Shown one piece after another: positions 44,400-52,214 of a DNA stretch of 57,997 nt. The notes beneath the pieces are model-generated. The model was not told where the DNA came from and did not search any database. It saw nothing but the letters and a program-made list of their open reading frames with translations. The stretch covers positions 1-57,997 of the forward strand of contig JAGASR010000009.1 in assembly GCA_017621705.1 (NCBI GenBank), read 5' to 3'. The stretch is from Clostridia bacterium. GTDB taxonomy: Bacteria; Bacillota; Clostridia; Oscillospirales; UBA644. Each line of letters begins with the position of its first letter. Position 1 is the first letter of the stretch. The translations under genes and the position numbers were made by a program.

Positions 44400-44428
44400 T
44401 TGTCAAATCTTAAAATATTTTATATAAT
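44400..44428 (+). promoter_or_regulatory. promoter of the MecA-like gene
   Basis: TTGTCA (44400-44405), 17-base spacer, TATAAT (44423-44428), 45 bases before ATG. Confidence 0.75.
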
Positions 44429-44472
44429 ATAACTAAGGAGAATTTAACGAAAATTCAAATCGGAGGAAATTT

Positions 44473-44991
44473 ATGTTTATCGAGCAGCTTGATCAGAACA
44501 AAATAAAAGTTACAGTTAATGCTACGGAACAGGAAGAATACGGTGTTACATATGAATCTATGACATACAGTGACGGCAATACGAGACGACTGTGTGAACG
44601 TATCATGGAAAAGGCCAAAAGAGAGATCGGATTTAACGTCAACGGTGCAAAACTGCTTGTTGAAGCACGTAAAAGCACCGACGGATCGGTAACGCTTTTT
44701 TTATCAAAAATAATAACTTCAGAAAATGAGAAAGACGAACTTTTCGGGCAAACGGTTAAATTTGAAACATTTGACGATATGGTCGACTGCTGTAATATTT
44801 TTGATTCCTTGAGCGAAGATATTGCAACTGTTGACAGTTATATTCTTTCCGGCAAATTCTATCTGTATTTTGAGATACTCTGCAAAAAGAACCGTGCAGC
44901 AGGTCTTTTGCGATCAGTTCTTGAATACGGAGAAAAATCACATGTTTCAAAAGAGATACTCTGCGAGCACGGAAAAAGAATAGACATTTAA
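44473..44991 (+). CDS. MecA-like adaptor protein
   Basis: 172 aa, similar to MecA/YpbH, adaptors that bring substrates to ClpC. Seen: the N-terminal FIEQLDQNKIKVTVNATEQE (about 2-21), an acidic linker, and the C-terminal domain with TFDDMVDCCNIFD (about 98-110), SYILSGKFYLYFEI and RSVLEYGEKS, typical for the ClpC-binding fold. Shorter than B. subtilis MecA (218 aa) mainly in the linker. Ribosome binding site CGGAGGA. Monocistronic. Confidence 0.85.
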   Translation: MFIEQLDQNKIKVTVNATEQEEYGVTYESMTYSDGNTRRLCERIMEKAKREIGFNVNGAKLLVEARKSTDGSVTLFLSKIITSENEKDELFGQTVKFETFDDMVDCCNIFDSLSEDIATVDSYILSGKFYLYFEILCKKNRAAGLLRSVLEYGEKSHVSKEILCEHGKRIDI

Positions 44992-45038
44992 ATAAAAAAA
45001 CAATCTGCAACATTTTATAATCAATTTCAGCAAACTAC

Positions 45039-45067
45039 TTGCATTTTTCCTCCTACCGTGATATAAT
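45039..45067 (+). promoter_or_regulatory. promoter of the amidohydrolase gene
   Basis: TTGCAT (45039-45044), 17-base spacer, TATAAT (45062-45067), 63 bases before ATG 45130. Confidence 0.65.
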
Positions 45068-45129
45068 AAGAAATGTATTTTTTAACACATTAGTGAATTT
45101 ACATACAGTTTATATTCGGAGGAATTCCA

Positions 45130-45960
45130 ATGAACGAATACAGAGGACGTATAATTGACGTTCATACACATATATTTCCAGAGAAGATCGCATCAAAAGC
45201 AACCGCATCGATCGGGGATTTTTATGCGCTTGATATGGCAACGGTCGGTCTCAGAAATCTTCTTGAAGCTGAGATGGGAAATGCAGGAATAAGACATTGT
45301 TTTCTTCTTTCGACCGCAACGGTTAAAAGTCAGGTAAAACCGATAAACGATTTTCTTATCGAAACGATGAAAACATCATCAGATAAATTTACAGCATTCG
45401 GAACAATACATATCGAAACAGATGATCCTATCGAAGAGGTAGACAGAATACGAAATAACGGTATTACGGGAATTAAATTCCATAATGATTTTCAGCATTT
45501 TGCCGTTGACGATCCGAGAATTTTTCCCGTGTACGAAAAAGCCCAGGCAGAAAGAATTCCGATAATGTTCCATGCGGGAGATAAACGTTATAACTATACA
45601 AATCCCGATAAATTCGTGAAGATATCGAAATTATTTCCGGACCTGATAGTTATAGCATCCCATTTCGGCGCATACAGCGAGTGGGATAAAATAGACGACG
45701 AGTATCTTAATACAAATCTTTATTTCGATACATCCTCTGCCCTCTTTGCTCTTCCTTTCGATAAAGCTAAAGAGATAATCAAACGTCACGGTGAAGATAA
45801 ATTTCTTTTCGGCTCGGATTTTCCGATGTGGCTCGCATCAAATGAGCTTAAAAACATTGAGAAGCTCGACCTTTCAGAAGAAACACTCGAAAAGATTCTT
45901 TTCAAAAACGCAGAAAAGCTTCTTGAGCGAGTAGGAAAACCGTTAAAGGTGTCACAATAA
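45130..45960 (+). CDS. amidohydrolase-2 family metal-dependent hydrolase
   Basis: 276-aa TIM-barrel hydrolase. Seen: DVHTHIFPEKIA (metal-binding HxH, residues 10-21), GIKFHNDFQHF, MFHAGD (about 147-152), IASHFGAYSEW (about 175-185) and LFGSDFPMW with the catalytic Asp. Related to ACMSD/amidohydrolase-2 decarboxylases and lactonases. Substrate unknown. Ribosome binding site CGGAGG; followed by the tRNA-Val promoter. Confidence 0.9.
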   Translation: MNEYRGRIIDVHTHIFPEKIASKATASIGDFYALDMATVGLRNLLEAEMGNAGIRHCFLLSTATVKSQVKPINDFLIETMKTSSDKFTAFGTIHIETDDPIEEVDRIRNNGITGIKFHNDFQHFAVDDPRIFPVYEKAQAERIPIMFHAGDKRYNYTNPDKFVKISKLFPDLIVIASHFGAYSEWDKIDDEYLNTNLYFDTSSALFALPFDKAKEIIKRHGEDKFLFGSDFPMWLASNELKNIEKLDLSEETLEKILFKNAEKLLERVGKPLKVSQ

Positions 45961-45977
45961 ATTCACAGTTAAACCTA

Positions 45978-46006
45978 TTGACAATAAAAGAAAAATATAG
46001 TATAAT
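45978..46006 (+). promoter_or_regulatory. promoter of tRNA-Val
   Basis: Consensus TTGACA (45978-45983), 17-base spacer, TATAAT (46001-46006), 31 bases before the tRNA. Confidence 0.9.
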
Positions 46007-46037
46007 AATTAAGCTGTTTCTGAAAGACAGCTAATAT

Positions 46038-46113
46038 GGACGGTTAGCTCAGCTGGTAGAGCATTCGCTTGACGTGCGAAGGGTCAGGGATTCGAGCTCC
46101 TTACCGTCCACCA
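46038..46113 (+). tRNA. tRNA-Val (GAC)
   Basis: Acceptor GGACGGT pairs with ACCGTCC, anticodon stem TTCGC/GCGAA with loop TTGACGT (anticodon GAC), T-stem AGGGA/TCCTT with loop TTCGAGC, encoded CCA (46111-46113). Confidence 0.97.
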
Positions 46114-46143
46114 AGACCTCTGATAATTCAGAGGTCTTTTTTT
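46113..46143 (+). terminator. terminator of tRNA-Val
   Basis: 11-bp perfect stem (46113-46123 with 46128-46138), TAAT loop, then a run of T's. Confidence 0.93.
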
Positions 46144-46193
46144 ATGCCGAATTATTCTACGATTAAAAATATTGTAAAATATCCGCAAAGTTC

Positions 46194-46222
46194 TTGACTT
46201 TCACAAAAACATAAACTATAAT
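46194..46222 (+). promoter_or_regulatory. promoter of the sugar kinase gene
   Basis: TTGACT (46194-46199), 17-base spacer, TATAAT (46217-46222), 41 bases before ATG. Confidence 0.8.
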
Positions 46223-46262
46223 AAAAACATAATAATAAAAAAACGCAAAGAAGGTAAAATAA

Positions 46263-47282
46263 ATGAAATTTGTATGTTTTGGCGAAATAATGGGCAGAAT
46301 AAACCCTCTCGGTTATAAAAGAATAGTTCAGTCCGATACTTTTGAAATTACTTTTGGCGGCGGGGAAGCAAATGTTGCGGTATCCCTCGCAAATTACGGC
46401 AAGGATGCATCTTTTGTTACGAAGATGCCCGATAATCTGATTTCCGAATCTGCGATCAGAGATCTCCGCGCTCATAAGGTTGACACTAACGATATCGTTT
46501 TCGGTGGAGACAGACTTGGTCTTTACTTTGTTGAAAAAGGTGCTTCCCAGAGAGCATCTACCGTTATTTACGACAGAAAGCACTCCTCTATCTCAGAGGC
46601 TAAACGTGAGGATTTCGATTGGAATAAGATATTTGAAGATGCTGGTTGGTTCCACTTTACCGGTATTACTCCGGCTCTCGGAGCAAACGTTGCGGAAATA
46701 TGCCTTGATGCATGCAAAATCGCAAAAGAAAAAGGTATTAAGATCAGCTGTGACCTCAACTACCGTGCTAAACTCTGGACTCCCGAACAGGCAGGAGAAA
46801 CCATGGGCAAACTTATGCCTTATATTGATCTTCTTATCGCAAACGAAGAAGACAGCGAAAAAGTATTCGGTATAAAAGCACCCGACACAGACGTTTCTTC
46901 CGGTGAACTTTCCAAAGACGGCTACAAGTACGTTGCAAAAACTCTTAATGAGAAATTCGGTATTCCCATTGTTGCGATCACACTCAGAACCAGCCTTTCC
47001 GCAACCGATAATCTTTGGGCAGGTATGCTTTACAAAGACGGTGAATATTATTTCTCCAAAGAATATCCTATCCATATTGTTGACCGCGTAGGCGGCGGCG
47101 ACTCTTTCGGCGGCGGACTTATTTACGCTATTTCCGAAAATTACTCTAATCAGGATACTATTGAATTTGCCGTTGCGGCATCCTGTCTCAAACATTCCAT
47201 TGAAGGCGACTTCAACGAAGTTTCGGTTGCCGAAGTTAAAAAGCTCATGAAGGGCGACGGAAGCGGCCGCGTTCAGAGATAA
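46263..47282 (+). CDS. kdgK: PfkB-family sugar kinase (2-dehydro-3-deoxygluconate kinase type)
   Basis: 339 aa. Seen: N-terminal FGEIMGRINPLG and FGGGEANVAVSLANYGKDA (about 34-52), WFHFTGITPAL, SCDLNYRAKLW, and the ATP/catalytic loop DRVGGGDSFGGGL (about 277-289) with the general base Asp. This matches clostridial KDG kinases that phosphorylate 2-keto-3-deoxygluconate from uronic acid breakdown; fructokinase or another hexose kinase is possible. Faces a sulfatase gene, which would fit use of sulfated or uronic-acid-containing glycans, but the two are convergent and not one operon. Ribosome binding site AAAGAAGG. Confidence 0.87.
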   Translation: MKFVCFGEIMGRINPLGYKRIVQSDTFEITFGGGEANVAVSLANYGKDASFVTKMPDNLISESAIRDLRAHKVDTNDIVFGGDRLGLYFVEKGASQRASTVIYDRKHSSISEAKREDFDWNKIFEDAGWFHFTGITPALGANVAEICLDACKIAKEKGIKISCDLNYRAKLWTPEQAGETMGKLMPYIDLLIANEEDSEKVFGIKAPDTDVSSGELSKDGYKYVAKTLNEKFGIPIVAITLRTSLSATDNLWAGMLYKDGEYYFSKEYPIHIVDRVGGGDSFGGGLIYAISENYSNQDTIEFAVAASCLKHSIEGDFNEVSVAEVKKLMKGDGSGRVQR

Positions 47283-47299
47283 ATCCAAATAAAAATTTA

Positions 47300-47331
47300 T
47301 ACCCCGAATCGAAAATCCGATTCGGGGTATT
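47300..47331. terminator. bidirectional terminator, kinase/sulfatase
   Basis: 13-bp perfect stem (47300-47312 with 47319-47331), six-base loop. A T-rich stretch follows on the minus strand; on the plus strand the tail is weaker. Confidence 0.9.
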
Positions 47332-47341
47332 TGATATTTAA

Positions 47342-48745
47342 TCAAAATAAATAGGCTTTTTGCGGTCTTCCGGGAATAAGAGCCTTTCCATCCGTAAAGC
47401 CTTCGGGACGACCGTCAAGTTCTTTGATGAGACAGGATCGGAGATAATTTATACGATCAAAATATTCAGCATCATTGATCGCATTATGCAGCTCGGTTGG
47501 ATCTTTATCAAGGTCGAAATACTGCTCTTCCCCTGACTGCATAAGCCAGATATATTTATCGTGCTCGGTAACAATATAGTGATTACCTATCGCACCACCG
47601 CTATGCTCGCCATGAATGTATTCGCGTGAAAAATCATCAGAAAGGAGATCTTTTCCGTCTACCGAATCGGGAATTTCAGCACCTGCGGCAGAAAGAACGG
47701 TAGGCATAATATCGCGAAGCTCCGCAACAGAATGGCAAACTCCCCTCTTTTCAACTCCCATACCCGAAATAATAAGAGGAACGTTGGTAGAACCTTCATA
47801 TGCTCGGCTCTTGCGGTAAGTATTATGATCGAAAAGAAGTTCTCCGTGGTCTGATACGAAAATAATAAGAGTGTTATAAAGATCGTTTTCGAACAGAAGT
47901 CCGTCAAGAAGTTTTCCAATCTGATTATCAAGATGAGAAATACAAGCATAATAACCGACCATTGCGCGACGGCGCTGTTCGGGGTCAAAACAACCTTCGG
48001 AAGAAGCATAATGTTTACTGCCTTCACCAAGCTCTTTTGCCCAGTCTCCGACAACAGGATCGCGTAATTCTTTATTTTCATACATATCGAAAAACGCCTG
48101 CGGTGCATCATACGGTGCATGAGGACGTACGTAAGAAGCCATAAGGAAGAAAGGTTTATCTCTGTCTCTTCTGCGCAGAAAATCCATACAACGAGACGTA
48201 ACCCAGTTTGTCGGATGATATTTTTCATCATACATCCACGGACGTGCAAGCCATGAGTTACACTCAATACCTGTATCCGTAATATCCGCTTCGGAACCGA
48301 GTTCCTTTTTAAGCCACCAGAGGTAGTCATCAGCAATCTTCTGATTTTCGTAATACGGTCGTTCGGAATTACGGTAATAATGAAGGTAACCGTCATGAAG
48401 TTCGATATTCTGAAATCCGAGGGAGTTGCGCAACGGATGAACGTGCATTTTGCCTATACACTGAGTCTGATACCCTGCTTTCGTCATTTCTCCGGCAAGA
48501 GTATGCTCGTAATCCCAACGAATACCGTCCTGATATCCGACACGCCCCGTATGCGCTTGAGACATACCCGTTAAAAGAGCAGCTCTTGCGGCAATACATG
48601 AAGGACAGGCGCTGTATGCATTGTCAAATCTGACACCGCCGAGAGCAAGTGCATCAAGATAAGGGGTTTTCACATCGGGATGTCCTGCAATACCCATGCA
48701 GTCTCCGCGCATCTCATCGCAAACTATAAGAAGAATGTTTTTCAT
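47342..48745 (-). CDS. sulfatase (formylglycine-dependent type)
   Basis: 467 aa alkaline-phosphatase-fold sulfatase without a signal peptide. Seen: the N-terminal metal motif CDEMRGDCMG (9-18), the modification motif CIAARAALLTG (Cys50-Ala52-Arg54, the CxAxR form; Cys must be turned into formylglycine by an anaerobic sulfatase-maturing enzyme), KMHVHP, SYVRPHAPYDAP and VSDHGELLFDHN (about 296-307). Cytoplasmic, so it should act on imported sulfated oligosaccharides. No maturase gene in the window. Start ATG 48745 with ribosome binding site GGAGAAA. Confidence 0.92.
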   Translation of the reverse strand: MKNILLIVCDEMRGDCMGIAGHPDVKTPYLDALALGGVRFDNAYSACPSCIAARAALLTGMSQAHTGRVGYQDGIRWDYEHTLAGEMTKAGYQTQCIGKMHVHPLRNSLGFQNIELHDGYLHYYRNSERPYYENQKIADDYLWWLKKELGSEADITDTGIECNSWLARPWMYDEKYHPTNWVTSRCMDFLRRRDRDKPFFLMASYVRPHAPYDAPQAFFDMYENKELRDPVVGDWAKELGEGSKHYASSEGCFDPEQRRRAMVGYYACISHLDNQIGKLLDGLLFENDLYNTLIIFVSDHGELLFDHNTYRKSRAYEGSTNVPLIISGMGVEKRGVCHSVAELRDIMPTVLSAAGAEIPDSVDGKDLLSDDFSREYIHGEHSGGAIGNHYIVTEHDKYIWLMQSGEEQYFDLDKDPTELHNAINDAEYFDRINYLRSCLIKELDGRPEGFTDGKALIPGRPQKAYLF

Positions 48746-48804
48746 AATATTTTCTCCGCATATAAAAATCGGGAAAGGGACATAATATCCCCTTCCCGAA
48801 AAAA

Positions 48805-49812
48805 TCAGTTGCCTTTACCGTATGTTATAATATAGCATTTACCGGATTTTACGCCGAAGTTATACATATCATCATAATCCGGAAGGAAAAGATCTATGTC
48901 ATTTTCCTTAATTGCACCACCGACGTCCATAGCTTTACAGTAACCGTATACAAAACCGTTATCAAGAACTATATAAAGTTCGGAATGAAGCGGAATAACG
49001 GATGGGTCAACAGCAACATAGCCAACCTGAGTCGGATGACCTGTAGCGGTAACAGTACCCCCTGCTTCTATGGTAGTATACGCAGTTGCTTTGATATCGA
49101 TTACAGTAATATATTCAGACGGAGGTCCGTTTCTGAGATCGAGAAGATCTGTTCTATCCACATATACTTTTGCGGTGACAGGTTTCTTTGTTACTTTTTC
49201 GCTGATCTTTGTAGAACTTACCTTTACCCCGTCAACATATTTAACTCGGTATGTTATTTCTTTTGTACCGTTCTGTCCCTTTTCGTTGTCTTTTACTTTT
49301 TTGCCTGCCCAGATAGAATAGATCATCGGCATTTCAACGGTATCAAAAGGTATAGAAACTTTTTCGACTACTTCTTTATATTCAATACGACCGATCTCAA
49401 CGTAAATATCTTCGAAAAGAGGCGTATCGACAGTATAATGATTATTGATATAGTCGTCTTTGGTTATAGTTACACCAGCACGCTCAAGAAGAGTTCCGAC
49501 GGTGGCATTTTCATTAACGTTAAACGGAAAAGTATAGTCTTTATTATCAGCAGTAAGGTGCGCAAGGAATATTACTTTATCGCTGACTACAATTTTCTTG
49601 GGTTCTTTGGGTTCAACGGGTTCTGTTACATCAATAATATTGTCTACGATTACATCCGAACTGTTATCGTCTTCAACATCTTCGGTTTTAGCAACAAGCA
49701 CTATATCGTAAACAAAGAAACACGCTATAGTAAATACGACAAACAAAGCAACGGTGAGAATACGGCCGTATATTTTGATGTCTTTTTTGCTCATTTTTCT
49801 TTTTACCGCCAT
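48805..49812 (-). CDS. cell-wall protein with DUF348, G5 and 3D domains (YabE-like)
   Basis: 335 aa: basic cytoplasmic N-terminus, membrane helix (about 16-38), an acidic linker, a ubiquitin-like DUF348 domain (about 80-130; FPFNVNENATVGTLLERAGV), a G5 domain (about 135-210; KEITYRVKYVDG) and a 3D domain (about 235-335; IKATAYT, GYVAVDPSVIPL and MDVGGAIKENDIDLF with conserved Asp residues). Related to YabE/Rpf-like lytic transglycosylases or stationary-phase cell-wall hydrolases. Start ATG 49812, eight bases after GAAGGTGG; the frame upstream to 49869 has no ribosome binding site. Confidence 0.9.
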   Translation of the reverse strand: MAVKRKMSKKDIKIYGRILTVALFVVFTIACFFVYDIVLVAKTEDVEDDNSSDVIVDNIIDVTEPVEPKEPKKIVVSDKVIFLAHLTADNKDYTFPFNVNENATVGTLLERAGVTITKDDYINNHYTVDTPLFEDIYVEIGRIEYKEVVEKVSIPFDTVEMPMIYSIWAGKKVKDNEKGQNGTKEITYRVKYVDGVKVSSTKISEKVTKKPVTAKVYVDRTDLLDLRNGPPSEYITVIDIKATAYTTIEAGGTVTATGHPTQVGYVAVDPSVIPLHSELYIVLDNGFVYGYCKAMDVGGAIKENDIDLFLPDYDDMYNFGVKSGKCYIITYGKGN

Positions 49813-49922
49813 ATTATCCACCTTCCTTTCCGATATGTCAGTATATTCCATTTGATAAATTTTATTCATCGAAACGTGATATTTTTAGGTGTAAAGGTCG
49901 TTTACTTACCGATTACACAGTC

Positions 49923-49951
49923 ATTATACCATATTTCGTCAGGTTTGTCAA
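49923..49951 (-). promoter_or_regulatory. promoter of the 3D-domain gene
   Basis: On the minus strand consensus TTGACA (49946-49951), 17-base spacer, TATAAT (49923-49928). Confidence 0.88.
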
Positions 49952-50212
49952 TACACCAAAAAATCCCTAAACCACACGGTTTTTCCTTTTTGTGACAAAT
50001 GGATTTTACATTTATTTCACACACAATTTGTGAGCAAGGAAAAATTTATCACATTTACAAGAATACATATATTAAATTATCACATAAATAGATGTTTTTC
50101 GTGTAATGCACCGAAGCTTTACACTTGTTTTTTTCTGATAACTGCAACATTTTTCGACATTAAGATATATAACTATATTCTAAGAAATACAGTTCTGAGT
50201 CAGTAAAAACAG

Positions 50213-50294
50213 AAGGACAATTCAAAAAAACTCAAGGGTTAATTTTCTGATTATATCGATTAAAAACAAGAGTTTTTTTGTTCAAAATGTCCTT
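50213..50294 (+). other. long imperfect hairpin before the small-gene promoter
   Basis: Arms 50213-50219 with 50288-50294 (7 bp) and 50223-50233 with 50270-50280 (11 bp), separated by an internal loop, with a 36-base apical loop. The outer arm ends at the -35 element of the next promoter. Confidence 0.55.
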
Positions 50295-50322
50295 TGAAAA
50301 AACAGATAAAAAATGGTATAAT
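50294..50322 (+). promoter_or_regulatory. promoter of the small gene pair
   Basis: TTGAAA (50294-50299), 17-base spacer, TATAAT (50317-50322), 31 bases before ATG 50354. Confidence 0.75.
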
Positions 50323-50353
50323 TAATGCAGAGCTTATTACGGATGGTGTATAA

Positions 50354-50518
50354 ATGGATAACAATTCAAAGAATCAAAAAGGTATTGAACGTACGGTAAA
50401 ATCCACAGTTGATAATGACACCGTTAACTGGAAAGAGCGACTGAACAGTCTTGACCAAGAAAAACAAAGACATATTGCAGAAAAATATTACGGAGGTAAG
50501 ATGCCGTGGAAAAAATAA
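50354..50518 (+). CDS. 54-aa hypothetical protein
   Basis: Small, hydrophilic, charged protein (MDNNSKNQKGIERTVKS..., ending YYGGKMPWKK). The middle has a predicted helix (about 26-46, LNSLDQEKQRHIAEKYYG). No family recognised. Supported by an excellent promoter, by good codon structure and by overlap with the next gene, whose GTG start is inside its last codons. There is no strong ribosome binding site before the ATG (ACGGATGG is the best candidate). Confidence 0.6.
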   Translation: MDNNSKNQKGIERTVKSTVDNDTVNWKERLNSLDQEKQRHIAEKYYGGKMPWKK

Positions 50519-50685
50519 GAAAAGAACATGATAAACCGTGTTCCGGCAGAGGCGGATCAAAAGGATTATTTATGAAGCAGCATGAATGTAAATTGTGTGC
50601 TCATTATTTGACATGTACGCATGAGATCTGCCGTTTCGATCTATCTACACAGAACAGCAAAGAAACAACAGAAAAAGAAACATAA
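50506..50685 (+). CDS. 59-aa Cys-rich hypothetical protein
   Basis: Overlaps the previous gene by 13 bases. GTG start with GGAGGT eight bases upstream. The sequence has HECKLCAHYLTCTHEICRF (about 25-43), four or five cysteines and two or three histidines in a zinc-finger-like spacing. No family recognised; a small zinc-binding protein coupled to the 54-aa partner is inferred. Confidence 0.6.
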   Translation: MEKIRKEHDKPCSGRGGSKGLFMKQHECKLCAHYLTCTHEICRFDLSTQNSKETTEKET

Positions 50686-50778
50686 AAAGATGCAGATAAA
50701 GGGTAGTTTCCAATAAGACAGTATGAGAACATTACTGACATAGGGTAGCTGCCGTACAGGAGTGCGACAAGAAAAATT

Positions 50779-50816
50779 GGCGATACTTGGTTTTCACAAC
50801 CAGGTATCGCCTTTTT
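50779..50816 (+). terminator. terminator at the element's left end
   Basis: 14-bp stem (50779-50792 with 50798-50811, one G-U), five-base loop and five T's. Marks the limit between the chromosomal small-gene pair and tnpV. Confidence 0.92.
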
Positions 50817-50859
50817 CTATCTTTAACAGAATGTTTGAATCTTATTGGAGGTACATATG

Positions 50860-51222
50860 ATGCAGGAACTGAACTATATTCGTTGCGGTGATTACTATAT
50901 TCCCGATATTCGTTTGCCGGATGAAACAAGACCTATTGGTCGGTGGGGGCGTATGCACAGAGATTATATCAAGGAGCATAACCCTATCCGATTCAACGAT
51001 CTGTGCCTTAGCGGTGAATTGTGGACGTATTTAGCTGATTTGAACGAGCAGGCACAGAGTCGCCTTGAACTTATCATTGAGCAAATGAAAGCCGCTGAGG
51101 GCGTGACAGAGGGCATGAAGCAGCACGATCAGATGGCGTGGGTTGGAGCTATGAACAGCATCCGCAACCGAGCTGAGGAAATCATCCTCCGTGAAATGAT
51201 CTACGAGGAGGATGCGGTATGA
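50860..51222 (+). CDS. tnpV: TnpV-family transposon-encoded protein
   Basis: 120 aa. Similar to TnpV of Tn4451-like elements: MQELNYIRCGDYYIPDI at the N-terminus, IGRWGRMHRDYIKEH, then a helical C-terminus ending EEIILREMIYEED. Role unknown; a marker of mobile elements. I use ATG 50860 (seven bases after GGAGGT). The last four bases overlap the DUF6809 start (ATGA). Confidence 0.88.
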   Translation: MQELNYIRCGDYYIPDIRLPDETRPIGRWGRMHRDYIKEHNPIRFNDLCLSGELWTYLADLNEQAQSRLELIIEQMKAAEGVTEGMKQHDQMAWVGAMNSIRNRAEEIILREMIYEEDAV

Positions 51223-51482
51223 GAATCCTTGAAGAATTTTGGTACGGCAATATCGAACCAACCGAGTATGACACAACCTCTTGCAGAGAATACAAGAAGC
51301 TACTGGAGCTGATTTGCAAGAATGAAGAAAAGCTCAAAGCCACCATGACGGATGAGCAGAAAGAGCTGTTTGAGAAATATAGCGATTGTGTGCGAGAGCA
51401 TCAAACCAATACAGACTGTTTGATTTTTCAGAATGGCTTTAAGCTTGGCGCACGAATGATGTTAGAGGTCATGGAAGAATAA
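51219..51482 (+). CDS. DUF6809-type protein
   Basis: 87 aa: ILEEFWYGNIEPTEYD at the start, then helices with KYSDCVREHQTNTDCLIFQN and GARMMLEVMEE. This family usually follows tnpV, as here, with an ATGA overlap that implies coupling. Function unknown. Confidence 0.85.
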   Translation: MRILEEFWYGNIEPTEYDTTSCREYKKLLELICKNEEKLKATMTDEQKELFEKYSDCVREHQTNTDCLIFQNGFKLGARMMLEVMEE

Positions 51483-51497
51483 CTGAATATTGTAAAC

Positions 51498-51532
51498 GGG
51501 ACTTGTGCTCCAATGGGGTGCAAGTCCCTTTT
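51498..51532 (+). terminator. terminator of tnpV-DUF6809
   Basis: 8-bp GGGACTTG/CAAGTCCC outer stem extending inward with G-U pairs, three-base loop, then five T's. Sixteen bases after the stop codon. Confidence 0.9.
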
Positions 51533-51589
51533 TAACTTCTACACAACCTGTGTTGAAGTTCTATCATCGTGCAATCTTGCTTCAATGAA

Positions 51590-51618
51590 TTGAAATATTC
51601 ACGATTTCGTGATATAAT
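51590..51618 (+). promoter_or_regulatory. promoter and operator of the element's XRE gene
   Basis: TTGAAA (51590-51595), 17-base spacer, TATAAT (51613-51618). Inside the spacer lies TCACGA-TT-TCGTGA (51599-51612), two perfect 6-base half-sites, ideally placed for a repressor to block RNA polymerase. Confidence 0.75.
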
Positions 51619-51645
51619 AGTAAATCATGTTAGGAGGTAATTACG

Positions 51646-51855
51646 ATGGCTGTAACCTATAAAAAATTATTTCATTTACTGATCGACAAGGGTATGACAA
51701 ATGCCGAGCTAATGGAACAGGCTGGTTTTAGTGCCAATATCATTACCCGTATCAAGCGTGACCAGTATATTTCTCTCGATAGCATTGAGAAGATTTGCAA
51801 AACCCTCCAATGTGGAGTCGATGATATTTTAGAATTTACCACAGAGAAAGAATAA
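51646..51855 (+). CDS. small XRE/Cro-type regulator
   Basis: 69-aa stand-alone helix-turn-helix protein: LIDKGMTNAELMEQAGFS, ANIITRIKRDQYISLDSIEK (recognition helix), ICKTLQCGVDDILEF. YozG-like in type. Ribosome binding site AGGAGGT before ATG 51646. The palindrome in its promoter suggests self-repression; it may also control the downstream genes. Confidence 0.9.
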   Translation: MAVTYKKLFHLLIDKGMTNAELMEQAGFSANIITRIKRDQYISLDSIEKICKTLQCGVDDILEFTTEKE

Positions 51856-51956
51856 CAAAGTCCTCGCCGTTTATCTTTATATTATTTTTTTGAGAGTGTC
51901 CAAAATCGGCATCCCCCATCGTTATTATAGTTAAAACATTGCAAGGGGGAACTGAT

Positions 51957-52136
51957 ATGTTATCCGAAGAAATGTTGAAGCAAGCAGCGGAAGAACTGGC
52001 TCATGCCATAAACGAGAGCTTGCCAAAACCGGAGCAATGCCAACATCAATTTTCAGAGAGATTTGAAGCAACGATGCGGGCGCTCCTTTCACCATTGCCA
52101 ACATCCCCGGATGATGCCAAAACAAAGATTTTTTGA
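51957..52136 (+). CDS. 59-aa hypothetical protein
   Basis: Short helical protein (LSEEMLKQAAEELAHAINES) with a Pro-rich C-terminus. ATG 51957 is seven bases after AAGGGGG. It could be the N-terminal remnant of a longer element protein, since the C-terminus looks abrupt; no family recognised. Confidence 0.55.
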   Translation: MLSEEMLKQAAEELAHAINESLPKPEQCQHQFSERFEATMRALLSPLPTSPDDAKTKIF

Positions 52137-52214
52137 AAATGTCATTTTGAGTGTAGTTTTTTGCGACAGATTGCAAGTATATAAGTGAAGGAGTATATCA
52201 AGGAGGTGCAACCT

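Larger units (their letters stand above)
44165..44472. other. 308-base divergent intergenic region
   Basis: Holds the minus-strand promoter of the hydrogenase operon (44279-44307) and the plus-strand promoter of the MecA-like gene (44400-44428). A 114-base leader precedes DRTGG; I see no known riboswitch in it. Confidence 0.75.
49813..50353. other. 541-base intergenic region
   Basis: Very AT-rich. Contains the minus-strand promoter of the 3D-domain gene (49923-49951) with a leader of about 100 bases, a long hairpin (50213-50294) and the plus-strand promoter of the small gene pair (50294-50322). I see no riboswitch that I recognise, in particular no ydaO-type c-di-AMP motif. Confidence 0.7.

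Noticed and set aside
47342..48745. Inactive sulfatase because the first Cys is in CPSC rather than CxPSR
   Set aside because: The second Cys (Cys50) gives a good CxAxR modification motif, so the enzyme is likely active after maturation.
49813..49950. ydaO-type c-di-AMP riboswitch upstream of the 3D-domain gene
   Set aside because: Such riboswitches often precede this gene class, but none of the conserved GGGG/AACCG-type segments is seen and the leader is too short.
48985..49995. 336-codon open frame on the plus strand
   Set aside because: Antisense to the 3D-domain protein; rich in Phe, Tyr and Ile as expected from reverse reading, with no ribosome binding site.
50700..50755. Exact left attachment site of the element
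   Set aside because: Two similar AGGGTAG-type sequences are present, but the right end and integrase are not in the window, so no direct repeat can be confirmed.
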